From NCBI GenBank assembly GCA_038025085.1, contig CM076140.1:126501-190500 (forward strand): 64,000 nucleotides of DNA, written 5' to 3'. Of the stretch, positions 24,601 through 36,219 are shown in pieces. The notes under the pieces were generated by a model. The model was given only the letters and a program-made list of their open reading frames with translations. It searched no databases and was not told the origin of the DNA. The stretch's first letter is position 1, and each line of letters starts with the position of its first letter. The stretch is from Tetragonia tetragonoides (lineage: Eukaryota > Streptophyta > Magnoliopsida > Caryophyllales > Aizoaceae). The position numbers were made by a program, and so were the translations under genes.

Positions 24601-27600
24601 ACCAACTTCCCCAATTTCTAGGGTTTGACGAATTGTTCTTCGTTTCATTTAAATCACCCAGCCACTTACGCCCAAATCAATATGAACCAACCACCTCGAT
24701 TGCGGGTTAAGGGTTCTCGAATAAAAATAAAAAGGAAACCCCCAAACCGCAGCTCGGGTTTACGATCTTGAGCTGCTTGGTATCGTTTCATTATGGGGAT
24801 GTTGGGAACCAGAAAATTGATCGACGGTGGTGATAGTAAAGACGACTTTAAGTTTGAGGAGACAGAGGGAAATAAGAGTGATGATGGAGGGGATAGAGAA
24901 GTCGATGAATGGATAATTACAATAAGGAAGATCAAGCACAAAATCAGCAACGAAGATGGTTGGATACAACAATGGAGAGAGAGGGGGGAATGATAAAAGC
25001 TTGAGTGTGGTAGTAACAATGGGTAAATATCAATCCATGTCGTTTCTTTCACATTTTTTCGCGTTTCACTAAGGTAAAATGGGATATCAGAAAATGTTAA
25101 TGGAAATTGTGCATTTAGTACCCGGAGCAGGCTGATTTAAGAGTGCAAGGGTACCAACTGGATTTCAAACAAAGTTTGGGGTACCAAATGGAAAAGCCAT
25201 AAATACAGGGGTATCAAATGGAATTTCCCATTTGTTAAATTTCTATAATATTTAGCAAGTTTTTCTATTTCTATCAACTTTAAGCATTCAAGTATATTAT
25301 TAATGTCTTTTGAGTTAAAAAGTAAAATATAAAAATAATCTTTAAGTATTTTAAAAAAAGTGTGCCTCGCGTACTTGAGGCGTGCACCTTCGCCTTACAC
25401 CTCGCGCTCCGACTCCGAAGACCCTTAGCGCCTTGCGCTTTTAAAACTAAGATCATTAGCAACATGAACACTTTGAGAAACTCTGACTTTCTTTGAGAGA
25501 GAGAGATCAGTCATCAGAAAATAACTATATAGATGTAAGGTCAAAGAGGAAAGGAAGACAATTAAGGATCCAATATAACCTTTTAAAAATATTTTTGGAA
25601 AATCTTACGCTGTTTTCTCTTCTAGCAAAAAATTCTGAGATCACCCAATATTTATTGATATTCTCTTTTCTGTACTTCAGTTGACTGCAATTTTCTTTGC
25701 ACACACGCATGAAGCCAAAACCAGACCCCGAACAGCCTCATGCATGAAAACAATGGGCTTTTAAAACTTTCCCAAGATGCACCTCATAAATAAAAGTGTC
25801 AAAAGTAACATGGGTATCTAGGCTTTGCCCAACTAATCCCATGGGCCCTATGGTGGGATTCTTTATACAGAATTACAGATAGAGTGATTCACTTCAAACT
25901 TCAAACTACATCAAGCCTATAGGATGGTGAAGAAGTTAGGTTACAGGTCATTGGTTGTTGAGCAGACCAGCGGAGTGAAAGAGAGAAGACCAGAAAGGCC
26001 ATCACTAGAAACCTCATCTTCCATTTGTCACAAAGACATCAAGGTTGTCCCCCGCCTCCACCCCCATCCCAGATCCATAAAAAAAAAAAATAATAAATAA
26101 AAATAAAAATAAAATTGAATACTCAATAGATGGTCTACTCATCTCTATTTTGCCAATAACTATGACATCTGTCTGGCAATATGGATGCTCTTTATCACCA
26201 TGCACACCCTAAAGTCAATTTGCTTCAATTGTCCATCCACTGGGGATGGTTAAGACTAACTAGTTAGATATGATTTACAGGGAAAATTAAATGCTCCGGG
26301 AACCGAACATTACACACTTATTAACTGCAATGTAGCCAATTGACATGGTATAATATAGCTAGCCACACAAGTTTCCAACATCCAACTTAGGCAACAATAC
26401 AAGACTCTTCTACGACAATAACTAGTGTAAGATGAAAAGATCAATCCAGTTTTACTATAAATTAAAATACAATACTTACAAAAAAACAAATATGCAAATG
26501 CAAGTGATCTTAATGGCAATGGAAGAGACAGCACGAACATTATGAAACATGCTAATGTTCTACATGCCATTTACTAACAAAATTTCAAACCATTTCTTAT
26601 CAATGCAAGAACTACTTCAAAGCTCAGACGGCAGTAGAATGATTTGTATACAGCTGGGCATAGGAAAAGGTTAACGAGACTAATCATGTATCATATCTCA
26701 GGTCTAGTAAATCAAATAACAAGATGTTACCTGCCAAACACATTGCTCAGCACTTGAAACCTGATCCCTCTTCAGAAACAGCGATTCTCGGGCTAGCAAT
26801 ACCTTCTTCCAGCAATTGTCATTTCCATAAAGCGCCCACCTAGAGTTTTCAGGAATCGTGTCAATCAGGGGATCGGTAGGATCCTTAGCAACGTTAGTCA
26901 TCCAACAAAGCATTCTCGATAAACAATCCGGCTTTCTCTCATGACTAGATACCTCCTCCTTTGACGTACTTGAATCCACATTCATCAGCTCCTCCTCAGC
27001 TTCTGTCGAACTCTTCTTAGAAGCAACTGAATTTTCTGATCTCTTGATTAAATTATCACCAATTCTGGACCAATTGAAGGCATCCTAGCATCTGATACAT
27101 CTAGAGAAATAGCATCCGCAAAACTCATTTCACTCTTCATTCTCTCTAATTCCCCATCATCGTGGTTCTCTTGGGCCAATTCCACATTATTTGATGCACT
27201 CATCTCCATAGTCTTCGGCTTCAATTTTACATTGTCATTGTTCTCTTTAGTTAAATCCACATCAACCTTCTTTCGCTTGAAGTTGAGGTTGTCGTCAGTC
27301 TCTAGGGTTAAATCCACGACATCAGTAAAGCTCACGTCAATCTTCTTGCGCTTGAACTTGTCCTTGTTGTCAACAGTTAAGTCCACAAAATTAATGTCAC
27401 TCTTGTCCACCTTCAAGATGTAACAATCACCGGTTTCCCTCATCTCCTCTGAGATGTTAGATATAAAAGTATTGTAATCTGTCCGGAGCTCCATGAAAGC
27501 ATCCTCGGAGAATGTCTCGTTTTCAGACCACCCAGTCTTGGAGTTTGAGTTATTATCCTTGGATAGTTTCACTAAGCAAGTTTCTAATGTTTCCAAATAC

Positions 27601-27956
27601 TTCAAGTAAATCAACTTAATGGCAGAACCAAAACCAGGACCCAAGCCATAGAGTAAACCAACCTCATCCCACGAGCCCTTCTTTGAAATGGCATCAAAGC
27701 CGCCTTTCTGTTTGACAACATAGTATAATTTGAGCAAATCTACAGATTCCCCATTTCCAAGGATTGGTGGTAAAGGCCGAAAAGAGTTACTAGGACAATT
27801 CCGTTTAAGAAAAACTGATACCAACTCAAAGAAGGTGTTTTGAATCTTAATCTTGGTATCAGTATCGGTACCGGTATCGGTATGGGTATCTAAACACTCA
27901 CTTTTGCAACGCTGCATAGATGATACTCCGTCGTCTAATGTCGACCACCCTGACAT
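21694..27956 (-). CDS. ARID domain protein with C-terminal ELM2/SANT-like region
   Basis: Probable nuclear DNA-binding protein, related to the Arabidopsis ARID/BRIGHT protein at At2g46040 (from memory). The start is the ATG at 27956; an upstream in-frame TTG is not a plausible start. The ARID domain is about residues 40-128, including FFELVSVFLKRNC, LKLYYVVKQKGGFDAI and WDEVGLLYGLGPG. Tandem acidic/basic repeats with three VDLT motifs follow. A second exon carries LSRMLCWMTNVAKDP and RWALYGNDNCWKKVLLARE and ends at 26731 on CAG|GTAACA. The last exon (21694-22395) begins KKQKMHPSMFDD and carries LPEWTVVGDKSDTKWLGTRV and a SANT-like tail to VNYYFNVFLLRRR. The join between the first two segments is uncertain: exons 27231-27956 and 26731-27084 splice in frame (593 aa), but unspliced the frame stops at 27048. 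A TAG at 21694-21696 truncates the conserved C-terminus by 18 residues. Intron 22396-26730 holds nested transposons. Confidence 0.83.
24015..25451. mobile_element. hAT-like element with CTTAGTTTTAAAAAGC ends, hosting a nested MULE
   Basis: The left end CTTAGTTTTAAAAAGC and right end GCGCTTTTAAAACTAAG are inverted repeats. Flanks ATTATTAG (24007-24014) and ATCATTAG (25452-25459) form an 8-bp duplication with one mismatch. The subterminal regions are unusually GC-rich (GAGCGAGGCGAGGCG; CTTACACCTCGCGCTCCG). Without the nested 1051-bp element and its duplication the element is about 377 bp, so it is non-autonomous. Confidence 0.78.
24179..25229. mobile_element. Mutator-like (MULE) non-autonomous element, ~134-bp TIRs, 9-bp TSD
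   Basis: The ends begin GGGAAATTCCACTTGGTATC and, reversed, GGGAAATTCCATTTGATACC. Inverted similarity extends about 134 bp (24179-24312 against 25096-25229) through TGAAATCCAGTTGGTACCC and CTAAATGCACAATTTCC. ATTTGTTAA flanks both sides exactly (24170-24178 and 25230-25238), the 9-bp duplication expected of Mutator superfamily elements. No transposase is recognised in the interior; a 128-codon minus-strand frame at 24666-25052 matches nothing I know. Confidence 0.92.
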
Positions 27957-28378
27957 TATTTCGGAATTCAAACCCTAAACCAGCAAATGACGACATTTGA
28001 ACAATTCGCAACCACAATAACAAGTAAGTAAATAAATAAATAATACTGCAGCAATGTTTAATTTTTGATGTTAGGGCTTAATTTAGAGGGTTTAAGCGGT
28101 TTCAAGTATAGACTATACTATATCAAATTGACGATTGGGTTTGGCGGGATTCATCTAATTTTTAGGGCATGAAATTCAAAAATGGGAGTATGTATTAAAT
28201 TCTTGGTCCTTCTCTCTCTTTCTCTATATCCAGAAAGAGAGGGAAAGGGAAGAGAGAAAGTGTGGGTGTTTGAATTTTTTGAAAAGAAGCAGCCAAGCAG
28301 ACCCCCCTTAAGGCCCTAACAAAAAATTGAATAGTAGTGACACTGTTTTAGAGAGAGAAAGAGAGAGAGAGAGAGAGA

Positions 28379-28419
<41 letters not shown>

Positions 28420-30430
28420 AGAGAGAATTCAGGGGGAGAGTGGGGTTCGTGGGCTGAAGACCTCCTTGACCCTTTGGTATCCTTTCCTTTGCCCGTTTTT
28501 GCCCTTTCAATGTTTTTCCAAGGGCACAAATCAATAAAGGTTGAAGGTTGAATTGATTTGAAGGGGTCTTTGGGGAGAAACTACAAACTACAAAGGGAGG
28601 GGTGTGGTGTGTGGTTGAAGAAAAAGTGAGAATTAGAGGAGAAGAGAGGAATTTTGGGTTTTGATTTTTGAGAGGGTTAGGGACTTAGCCCACTTAGGGA
28701 GGGAGGAGAGATTTTTTTTTGGGTGATAAAGTGAGGGGGGTTTGATGCTTTGATCTTAATATATAGCAATTGGAAATTTACCCAATTATGGTTAGTTGAC
28801 TAGGGTATTTGGTTAGTTGATTGGAGTTCACTTTTTTCATGAAATCTAGGTTTATTATTATCTTTTTCCTAAAAAAGATATTTGGATCCTTTAAAATTTC
28901 TTTCTCAATTCGGAAAATGTTTGGTTGACCTACTGGGTGCACAACCCACATTATCTTTATATCTATCTCTCTCCTACCTTAAATGTCATTTTTTGAAAAT
29001 AGAGGAGGGAGATAGATACAAAAGGGAGGTGGGTTGCCAACCCAGTGGGTGGATGTATCATTATTCTCTCAAGAAGAAATCTTTTCTTCTTTTTATCTCT
29101 CCTCCAACTACCTATTTTCCAAACAACAACCCCCTCTAATTCAATGGTTCGAAAACCCCCTCTCCAATCCAGTGGTATGAGATAGGAAAACTCTAGAGAA
29201 AAAACTACAGAGGATCTATACCCCTGATCTTTTGTTAGCGGGTAAGAAATAAACACTATGAACTTCATTTATAAGGCTATCCTGATTCCTACTTAAGATT
29301 TTATTTTAGCGGAGTAAAGTTTTCGCTAATGATAAGTTATTTGACATCTACAAACAAAGTTGAATTTAACAAACATATAGATCTAAAATATAAGAAAACA
29401 TTCAAATAAAAAAGTAGATCCATTTTACGTGCGATAACTCTGATTGAAATACATTTTCAAAAAGTAGATCTAAAATATAAGGCTTCCTTTTAGTCGCAAT
29501 CTTTCATATTTGCAGTTTCTTTACGTGCCATAACTTTGATGAAAACATATTATATATTGGTTTATAAATTTTGACCATTAATTTATGAAATAAAACTTGT
29601 TAATTTAGTGAACTTAATACTCCCTGCTTAGGTTTGGCTAGCAACAAGTTGTGCAAAATTCTGTGCTTGACAGTTGACACACGGGTATGTGGTTACGATA
29701 TCTCTGCTATGCAATAAATTTATGCGCTTGTCTATAATGACTAATTAGATGCCTTTAACTCAAGAGGTCTAATCTATATAATTAGATTAAAATGCAATGA
29801 TTAAACCAAAGCTCGCCATGACTTCTGAATTGCCGAATGACGTGTCAATTTATTTATGACGTGTCATGTGATTCATGGCCAGTAAAGAAAAGAAGAAGAA
29901 AAAAATAAGAGAGAAAGTAGCAACAATCAGACGTTACAAAAACATAGTGGAGTTTAATGACTATTTCACCCATTTTCCTTCATTCTCACAAGTTCTCAGA
30001 AGTTACAAATCCAAGAAATTGAGTAGTAGCTAATTCCTCTCGCATATTGATGAGCACAAAAAAAAAAAAAAGAATGAGCTAATTCCTCTCTCATAAATAG
30101 ATGATGGAACCACACACCATTAATTCATTTTCTACCTTCTCATATGTTAAATGTTCGTATCTGGAACTCATCGCCGTCGTCCGTCATCTTTGCGGCATCG
30201 TGTACAACCAATCCCCATTTGGGTAAGGTTATTCGTATTTCCCTTTGCGATTGCAAATAAGGATATGGTATCTACACCTCCTCTTTTTAAAAGATAATCC
30301 CTCCAACTTTATTAAGCTTAGTACCATATATATTACTTTACATTGTTTTCTCTGAACACTTATACCAACTTGGATGTTAAAAACTTTTAATTTAATTTTT
30401 AATAAAAAGTTACGCTGAAAAAAACTAGAC
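27957..30430. other. ARID gene upstream region and intergenic
   Basis: The first ~600 bp upstream of the ARID start probably hold the leader and promoter, including a GA-rich tract at 28351-28426 (CT on the transcript strand). Further out the sequence is AT-rich with a small duplication (AGATCTAAAATATAAG at 29382 and 29466; TTTACGTGCGATAACT and TTTACGTGCCATAACT about 85 bp apart). TGACGTGTCA, a bZIP-type motif, occurs twice near 29839 and 29859. No genes are seen. Confidence 0.5.
28351..28426 (-). repeat. (GA)n/(CT)n tract upstream of the ARID gene
   Basis: Interrupted GA repeats on the plus strand, CT-rich on the ARID transcript strand, about 400-470 bp upstream of the start codon. A third minus-strand gene (RHB1A) has the same arrangement. 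Confidence 0.85.
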
Positions 30431-31010
30431 ATCGCTTCAAAAAAATTGGGAAAAAAACTCACTATATAGTAGAGATGGCTTGGGGGTAGGTTTGGTGGCA
30501 CTGGTTGGTGGGGAGCCATGTTCGGTATTCCAAAACCGTGGAGTAGAGATGCCCAGAGCATAACTTTCATAATGGTAGGCGCTTCATGTCGCGTCGCTAG
30601 CCTCCCTTCACCCATAAGCGCTCTCTCAAGCAACTACCCACTAAAGAGTCTTATAAGGTCTAGTAGTTCTAGCAGAAGTAGACATGCCCAATGCATAACT
30701 TTCATTCGAGGGTTTTGAGAGTTTTGGAGAATTATTTTCCCAAAAGTTTTCACCTCAAACTTTTCAAGTATATTATGAAGTTACGGATTTATTTATTTTT
30801 TATTTTTCACAGATTGTATCTATTTAATGTAAATTTTAATTAAAAAAATATGCTGAAAAATAGAAAATATATTAAATAAATTATAAATCACTTCAAAAAT
30901 TTGGGGGAAATTATGATATCTCAATATAATAGTAGATAGGGTTTGGGGGTAGGTTTGGCAGCACAGGGTGGTGGGGAGGCATGCTTGTTACCCAAAAACT
31001 GTGGATTAGC
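30431..31010. repeat. Direct duplication (~110-170 bp, ~450 bp apart) beside the second 313-bp cluster
   Basis: Sequence around 30437-30545 (TTGGGGGTAGGTTTGG, GGTGGTGGGGAGSCATG-like, AAAACCGTGGAGTAG) recurs around 30895-31010 (TTTGGGGGTAGGTTTGG, GTGGTGGGGAGGCATG, AAAACTGTGGATTAG). AT-rich sequence before each copy (ending CACTTCAAAAATTTGGG-like) is also shared. The second copy abuts the 313-bp monomers. Confidence 0.65.
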
Positions 31011-32540
31011 CTCCTTTGTCTAGTAAGAGGCTCTTCAAGCTACGAAGGACCTGATAACCTACCCCGGGGGCCTCTCATTTCCCCTAGGAGTTTCTCGTCC
31101 GATGTGGTGCGAAAATATCGACCTTTCTTCCGTGGCCTCCCGGAAGCTCAAAAAACGTGGATTATAGCCTTCATTTTCGGCTTCCCAGGGCTCGGGTATC
31201 ATTTTTGCCCAAACTTCTCCGGGGGGTCTATCAAGACCCTAGAGGCCCCTCGGTGCCCCATGAGGGTCATTCGAATCCCCAAACTTCGATATCACCATGC
31301 CTTTGGTGTTCCGACTCTTACACTAGTGTACCGTAAAACGCCCTTCTAAGCCTATCAGAGATCGGATAAGCGATCCCCAGGGCCTCCCATGTCCCCTAGG
31401 AGTGTTCCGTGCGATGCAGTGTGAAAATATTCACATTCGTTCCGAGTCCTCCCGGAAGCCCAAAAAACGTGGATTATAGCCTTCGTTTTCGGCTGCAGGG
31501 GCCCGGATGTCATTTTTCTGTGGGGTCTATCATGGCCCTTGAGGATTTCCGGTGCCCCAAGAGGGTCATCCGAATCCCCGAACTTCGATATCACCCATCC
31601 CTTTGGTGTTTCGACTCTTACACCAGTGTACCGTAAAACTCCCTTCCAAGCCCATCAAGGATCGGATAAGTGACCCAAAGTGTTGCCCATGTCCCCTAAG
31701 GGTGTTCCGTGTGATGTGGTGTGAAAATATTCACCTTCGTTATAAGGCCTTCCGCAAACTCAAAAAACGTGGATTATAGGTATAAGCTTCGTTCTCGACT
31801 TTCCAGGGCAGGGTGTCATTTTTCCACAAACTTTTTCGGGGGGTCTATCAAAACCGTAGAGGACCCTCTGTGCCACAGGAGGATCATCCGGATCCCCAAA
31901 CTTTGATATCACCCATGCCTTTGGTGTTCCAATTCTTACACCAATGTACCTTAAAACGCCATTCAAGCCTATCAGGGACCGAATAAGCAACCCCAAGGGT
32001 CTCTCATGTCCCCTAGAAGTGTTATGTGCGATGTGGCGCAAAAATATTCACCTTCGTCTGGGGCCTCCCAGGAAGCCCAAAAAAGTGGATTATAGCCTTC
32101 GTTTTCGGCTTGTAGGGCTTGGGTGTCAATTTTGCCCAAACTTATCTGGGAGGTCTATCATGACCCTAGAGGACCCTCGGTGCCCCGGGAGAGTAATTCG
32201 GATTCCCAGACTTCGATATCACCCATGCTTTCGATACGGCCCTTACATGGGTAACCCGTAAAAATGCCTTTACAATCCTATCATGTGCCCCATAACGGAC
32301 TCCGGGGAACTCTTATGCTCCCTAAGGATGTCCCGTGTGATGTGGTGCGGAAATATCCACATTCGTTCCGGGGCCTCCCGTAAGCCCAAAAACGTGGATT
32401 ATAGCCTTTTATTTTCGGCTTCCTGGGGCCCGGTTTTTGCTTTTGCCAAACTTCTCCAGCGGGTCTATCGTCACCCTAGAGGACCTCCGGTGCCTCGAAA
32501 AGGTCATCCGGGTCCCCGAACTCTGATTTCGCCCGTGAAA
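31011..32540 (-). repeat. Second cluster of the ~313-bp repeat family, inverted, about 5 units
   Basis: On the plus strand, blocks such as AACGTGGATTATAGCCTTCG, AACTTCGATATCACCC, TGCCTTTGGTGTT and GCCTCCCATGTCCCCTAGG are reverse complements of the forward monomer of the 4-12 kb array. GATATCACCC-type anchors occur near 31289, 31587, 31906 and 32216, with a diverged one near 32522, about 300-320 bp apart. Units are more diverged from each other than in the first array and show no trimer cycle. The cluster lies between the ARID upstream region and the MATE 3' end. Confidence 0.9.
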
Positions 32541-32660
32541 CGCGGGACTTGGGACATGGGACATTGGCGCTGGGACACGGGACTCGGGACATGGGACATG
32601 AAGTTCACTGGGCGCTGAGACATAGGACATGACACTCACTGGGCGATGGGACATGGGTCA
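32541..32660 (+). repeat. GGGACATGGG minisatellite at the outer edge of the second 313-bp cluster
   Basis: Units such as GGGACTTGGGACATGGGACA, GGCGCTGGGACACGGGAC and ACTCACTGGGCGATGGGACA directly follow the last 313-bp unit. They match, in the same relative orientation, the minisatellite at 3735-3985 and the short remnant at 12891-12907. Confidence 0.8.
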
Positions 32661-33872
32661 CCCAGATTTTGTTTCAATAAATTTTTGATGTACTTAGTTC
32701 ATTTTGATCCATCATCTACTATGATAATCTTTGGTGGAAGAACTTTATAATAGAGTATTCTCAAGCAAGTTTGTTAATAAAACGCTAATCGTTTCCTAAG
32801 CACTCGGTCAAATATAGATCAAAGTTTATCATAATAAGTAGAATTATAATGCAACAAACAATGTTATTTTGGGCTAGATACCTCTAATTTTTATACAAGC
32901 AGCACAAGCTAATGAATGACTTCTTCTTTTTTTTGGGTCAATGGCTAATTCACGGCCAGTAAATGACTATTACCTTGACTTGAAGGCATCCCCCCTCCCC
33001 CAACATTTTAATATTTCCCTAAACAAATTAAGAGTTAGGTTGCGAATGAAGCTCTCTAAATCCCGCGTTGGTGTTGTTATAGTTTTATTTACCAGTTAAT
33101 CAAAAATTTAGCACCCAAAAAAAAAAAGAAAATTATTACAACAAAATTAAAAGAAAAACTACCCATCAAAAAATATTAAATTTAAAAAGCAAAAAACGAA
33201 AAAATTAAAACATCTCGCACAAGTATGCACACTAACACACCATCACACCATATGGACTTAATCGGTTTCATTCAGTACCTGAATTTGGGCACAGTAAGGA
33301 ACGTTACCTGAACTGAAAACTAAAAATAATAAATTAAGTAATAAAGCGAAACTCATTTTTCGAAGTGTAATTGGAGTTCAGCCTTTTAATTAATTAGTTT
33401 CAAGTTAATTGACGTTATTAATTACCATTATTGTCCATATTGCTTTTGAATGGAGGGAGCAAGTGATGATTTGAAGAAAAACAAATGCTTTTGCACTATA
33501 CTGAAGTAGTGCGAGGATTGAAGGAGTTTTTAATTCCCAGAAATTTCAAACAAAAACAAAGTACTCATTCAAGGCCATGCCTCCCCTACAATATAATTCT
33601 GTTTTTTTTTTTTTTTTTGTTTTTTTTTTCTTCTTTCATTTTTTTCAATTATTATAAATCTCAAAGGATATCAAGAGTTATCATCTGTTTAAGTTGGTGT
33701 CTGCTGCAACTATGAACTACCTACCTGATCTTCTAGTTCTAATAATTAGGGTCAGATAACTCATAAAAACACTCATGAAATTTTACTTATATGCTTACAA
33801 TCAAACACAAATTTTGTTTGAGGATTTGAAAGACGAAATCATGCGCATCGATCGAGACGTGTACTAGCAAGC
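32661..33872. other. Intergenic, AT-rich
   Basis: No gene or element recognised. Poly-T runs occur at about 33602-33629. The last few hundred bases before 33873 are probably the 3' UTR of the MATE gene. Confidence 0.55.
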
Positions 33873-36219
33873 TTAGTTAGGGGATTCATTTGGCAGTACA
33901 ACCATGGCTAGAGCCATTTTCTCACCATGCGATACTTCTGCTTGTCCACCCCAAATACGCATCCTCTCCGAAGCTTCCTCAACCTGTAAATCAACACTTG
34001 AGCTGAGCATATATTCAAAGTCTGGATTTTGCATAGACAATGAAATAATGTTACGTACCTCCTTGTTCCAGTTTGTTTTGTAGACAATGTATACAAGGAT
34101 GAGTGTCTGGAGAAGTGTTCCACAAATCATTCCTATCCAAATACCCTGTGCGCCGAAATACAAACGTCTGTCACTTATCCAAATTTACAAGAAGATCGAA
34201 AAGATGTTACAAGCTAAGGATAATTTACCTCCACCCCTAAGGGAGTTCTGTAACCAAGCAAAAATCCAAGAGGCAACCCAACAACATAGTAGCAAAACAA
34301 GTTTATGTAAGCAACCAAGCCCTGCCAACCTCCGCCAACAGCAACACCTACATCATTTAATCTATCACTTATTAGATCAACTGACTTGATGAAATCAAAA
34401 TAAAACTTTTTTAAATATTGTACTACATACCTGATATAACTGGTTGAACACTATTAAGCATCATTGTTATTGCTAGAAGGTAAGCTAAATGAGCAACAGC
34501 TCTTTGCATTTCTTTACTCTCAGTAAAAATAACAGCAAAATTGTTCTTGGTGAGCATGATTGTACACATAAGAAGCAACCCTATGCAGAGAGACTGGACA
34601 ACGGTGATCACCACAGTGTACTTGGCCGCTCTCGGATGCCCTGATCCAAGCTCGTTCGATACCCGAACACTGAAAGCCATGAACCAGTTTTATAGGTGAT
34701 GATGATGAAGAGTGCATATATACAGAAGCAGTACAGCTGGGAAAAAAAAAGAAAAAAAAGAAGAAAAGAGGTAGCTAGCCTTACCTTATAGCTGCATTGA
34801 TTCCTATGAACAGCATGCCTTCCCACCCATTTAGGTTCATACTGCATAAGAAAACATGAAATTTTTATATATATGATGAGGATTGATCGAGGAAAACATG
34901 CATGCTCATAGAAATACCAGATCATAGGGTGATATATAGTTTCAAACTGATTTGCATATTTACCAAATAGAAAGGGAACCAACAGCAATAATAGGGTCCT
35001 CGAGGTGGCCGGTGAGAACAATGATGCTCATAAAATACCAGATCTCCAAGCAAATCATGACAGCAGAAGCAACAGAGAGCCTAACAAAAGGCCAAATGTC
35101 ATGGAAAGCTAACCAAGAGAAGCCAGTCCAAGCATCCTTGCACCAAACCATGACGTAAACAGTTTGAGCAATTGCAATCCCCCAGGCAGAGATATTGTAT
35201 GCCCAAGCAGCACCAACAGTGCCCCACCCAAATACCTCGATGAAGAAGTAGAGCATAACAATATGGATGACCAAAGCCACAAACCCAATATACGCCATGA
35301 TCCCAACATTGCTCTGCGCTTGAAGGAACTTTTGGGTTGGGAAATTTACCGCCAGTGAAAACAGTTGAGGGAGGCATTGTATCGTGAATTTCCCTGCAAG
35401 CTCTGCTATGTCGGGTTCTTGCCCCAGGAGCTTAAGGATTTGAGTCGCGAATAGGTAGAGGGGTAAGAGGACGAAGCAAGCGGCAAGCAGAATGATCCAA
35501 GATCTTTGCATGTAAACTCCTAGCATATGGATTTGCCCTGCGCCATACGCTTGCCCACACAACGTCTCTAGGGCACTTCCCATACCTATCTGCATTCATG
35601 CCAAACATTAACACTACAATCAGCAGCGCAACCAAGTAAATAACTTTTTCATTTCCCCCCTTATTATTTGATCATACTAGTAATACTCGTATGTAAATGT
35701 AATTACACATATATTATCAACAACCAAGCAATATGTAACATTTCACCATAATCCTAGCTTAAGCGTAGCCCTCAAATAATCTCATTGCATTGGCTATTAC
35801 TGCACAATTCTGGCTGATTTAATAAGATTACTCCATGCATAGGATGCTTTGACAAATAAATTAAACATGAGAAAAGTAAAAAGACTCACCATGAAACCAA
35901 AGACGAAGCTGCCAAAGACAGAAAGGGAAATAGCCACAGCTGAGAGCTCAACATCTCCAATGTGGCCAACAAAGATATTGGTGAAGGAATTGATACCATA
36001 ATTGCAAAGGATGGTGAAGGCAATAGGAGCTGCAATGACCCATAACTTTGTGGATTCTACCCACCATATATACTTTAAATCTGCAAAGCTCTTCATAGGA
36101 GGGTAATCACCTCCACCATCCTCATCCTCCCCCACCAAAACCCCTGAAGGGGCCGGATGGAGCTCCGCCGTAGGCCCACTCTTGCCGTCCCTGGGCCCAC
36201 CTATCATGGGGGCCTCCAT
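33873..36219 (-). CDS. MATE-family efflux transporter (DETOXIFICATION type), 522 aa, seven exons
   Basis: MATE proteins are proton- or sodium-driven antiporters that export organic compounds into the vacuole or out of the cell. Exons in transcript order are 35890-36219, 34964-35589, 34785-34841, 34431-34669, 34229-34347, 34059-34145 and 33873-33983. All join in frame to 522 residues. An acidic, hydrophilic N-terminus (EDEDGGGDYPPMKSF) precedes multiple hydrophobic helices. Signature blocks include IGMGSALETLCGQAYGAGQ at the start of exon 2, GWEGMLFIGINAAISVRVSN across exons 3-4, and GGGWQGLVAYINLFCYYVVG in exon 5. The ATG at 36219 is the first in frame after a stop, although the frame stays open upstream without another ATG. 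The next genes are the lectin kinase and RHB1A; as I recall, the Arabidopsis counterparts At4g00350, At4g00340 and At4g00335 lie in the same order. Substrate cannot be inferred. Confidence 0.92.

Noticed and set aside
24666..25052. 128-codon minus-strand open frame inside the MULE
   Set aside because: Hydrophobic low-complexity translation with no family resemblance; it overlaps the element interior and has no transposase or captured-gene signature I can recognise.
33873..34163. 96-codon frame read as a separate small protein at the MATE 3' end
   Set aside because: It joins MATE exons 6 and 7 through the intervening intron; the spliced model matches the family.
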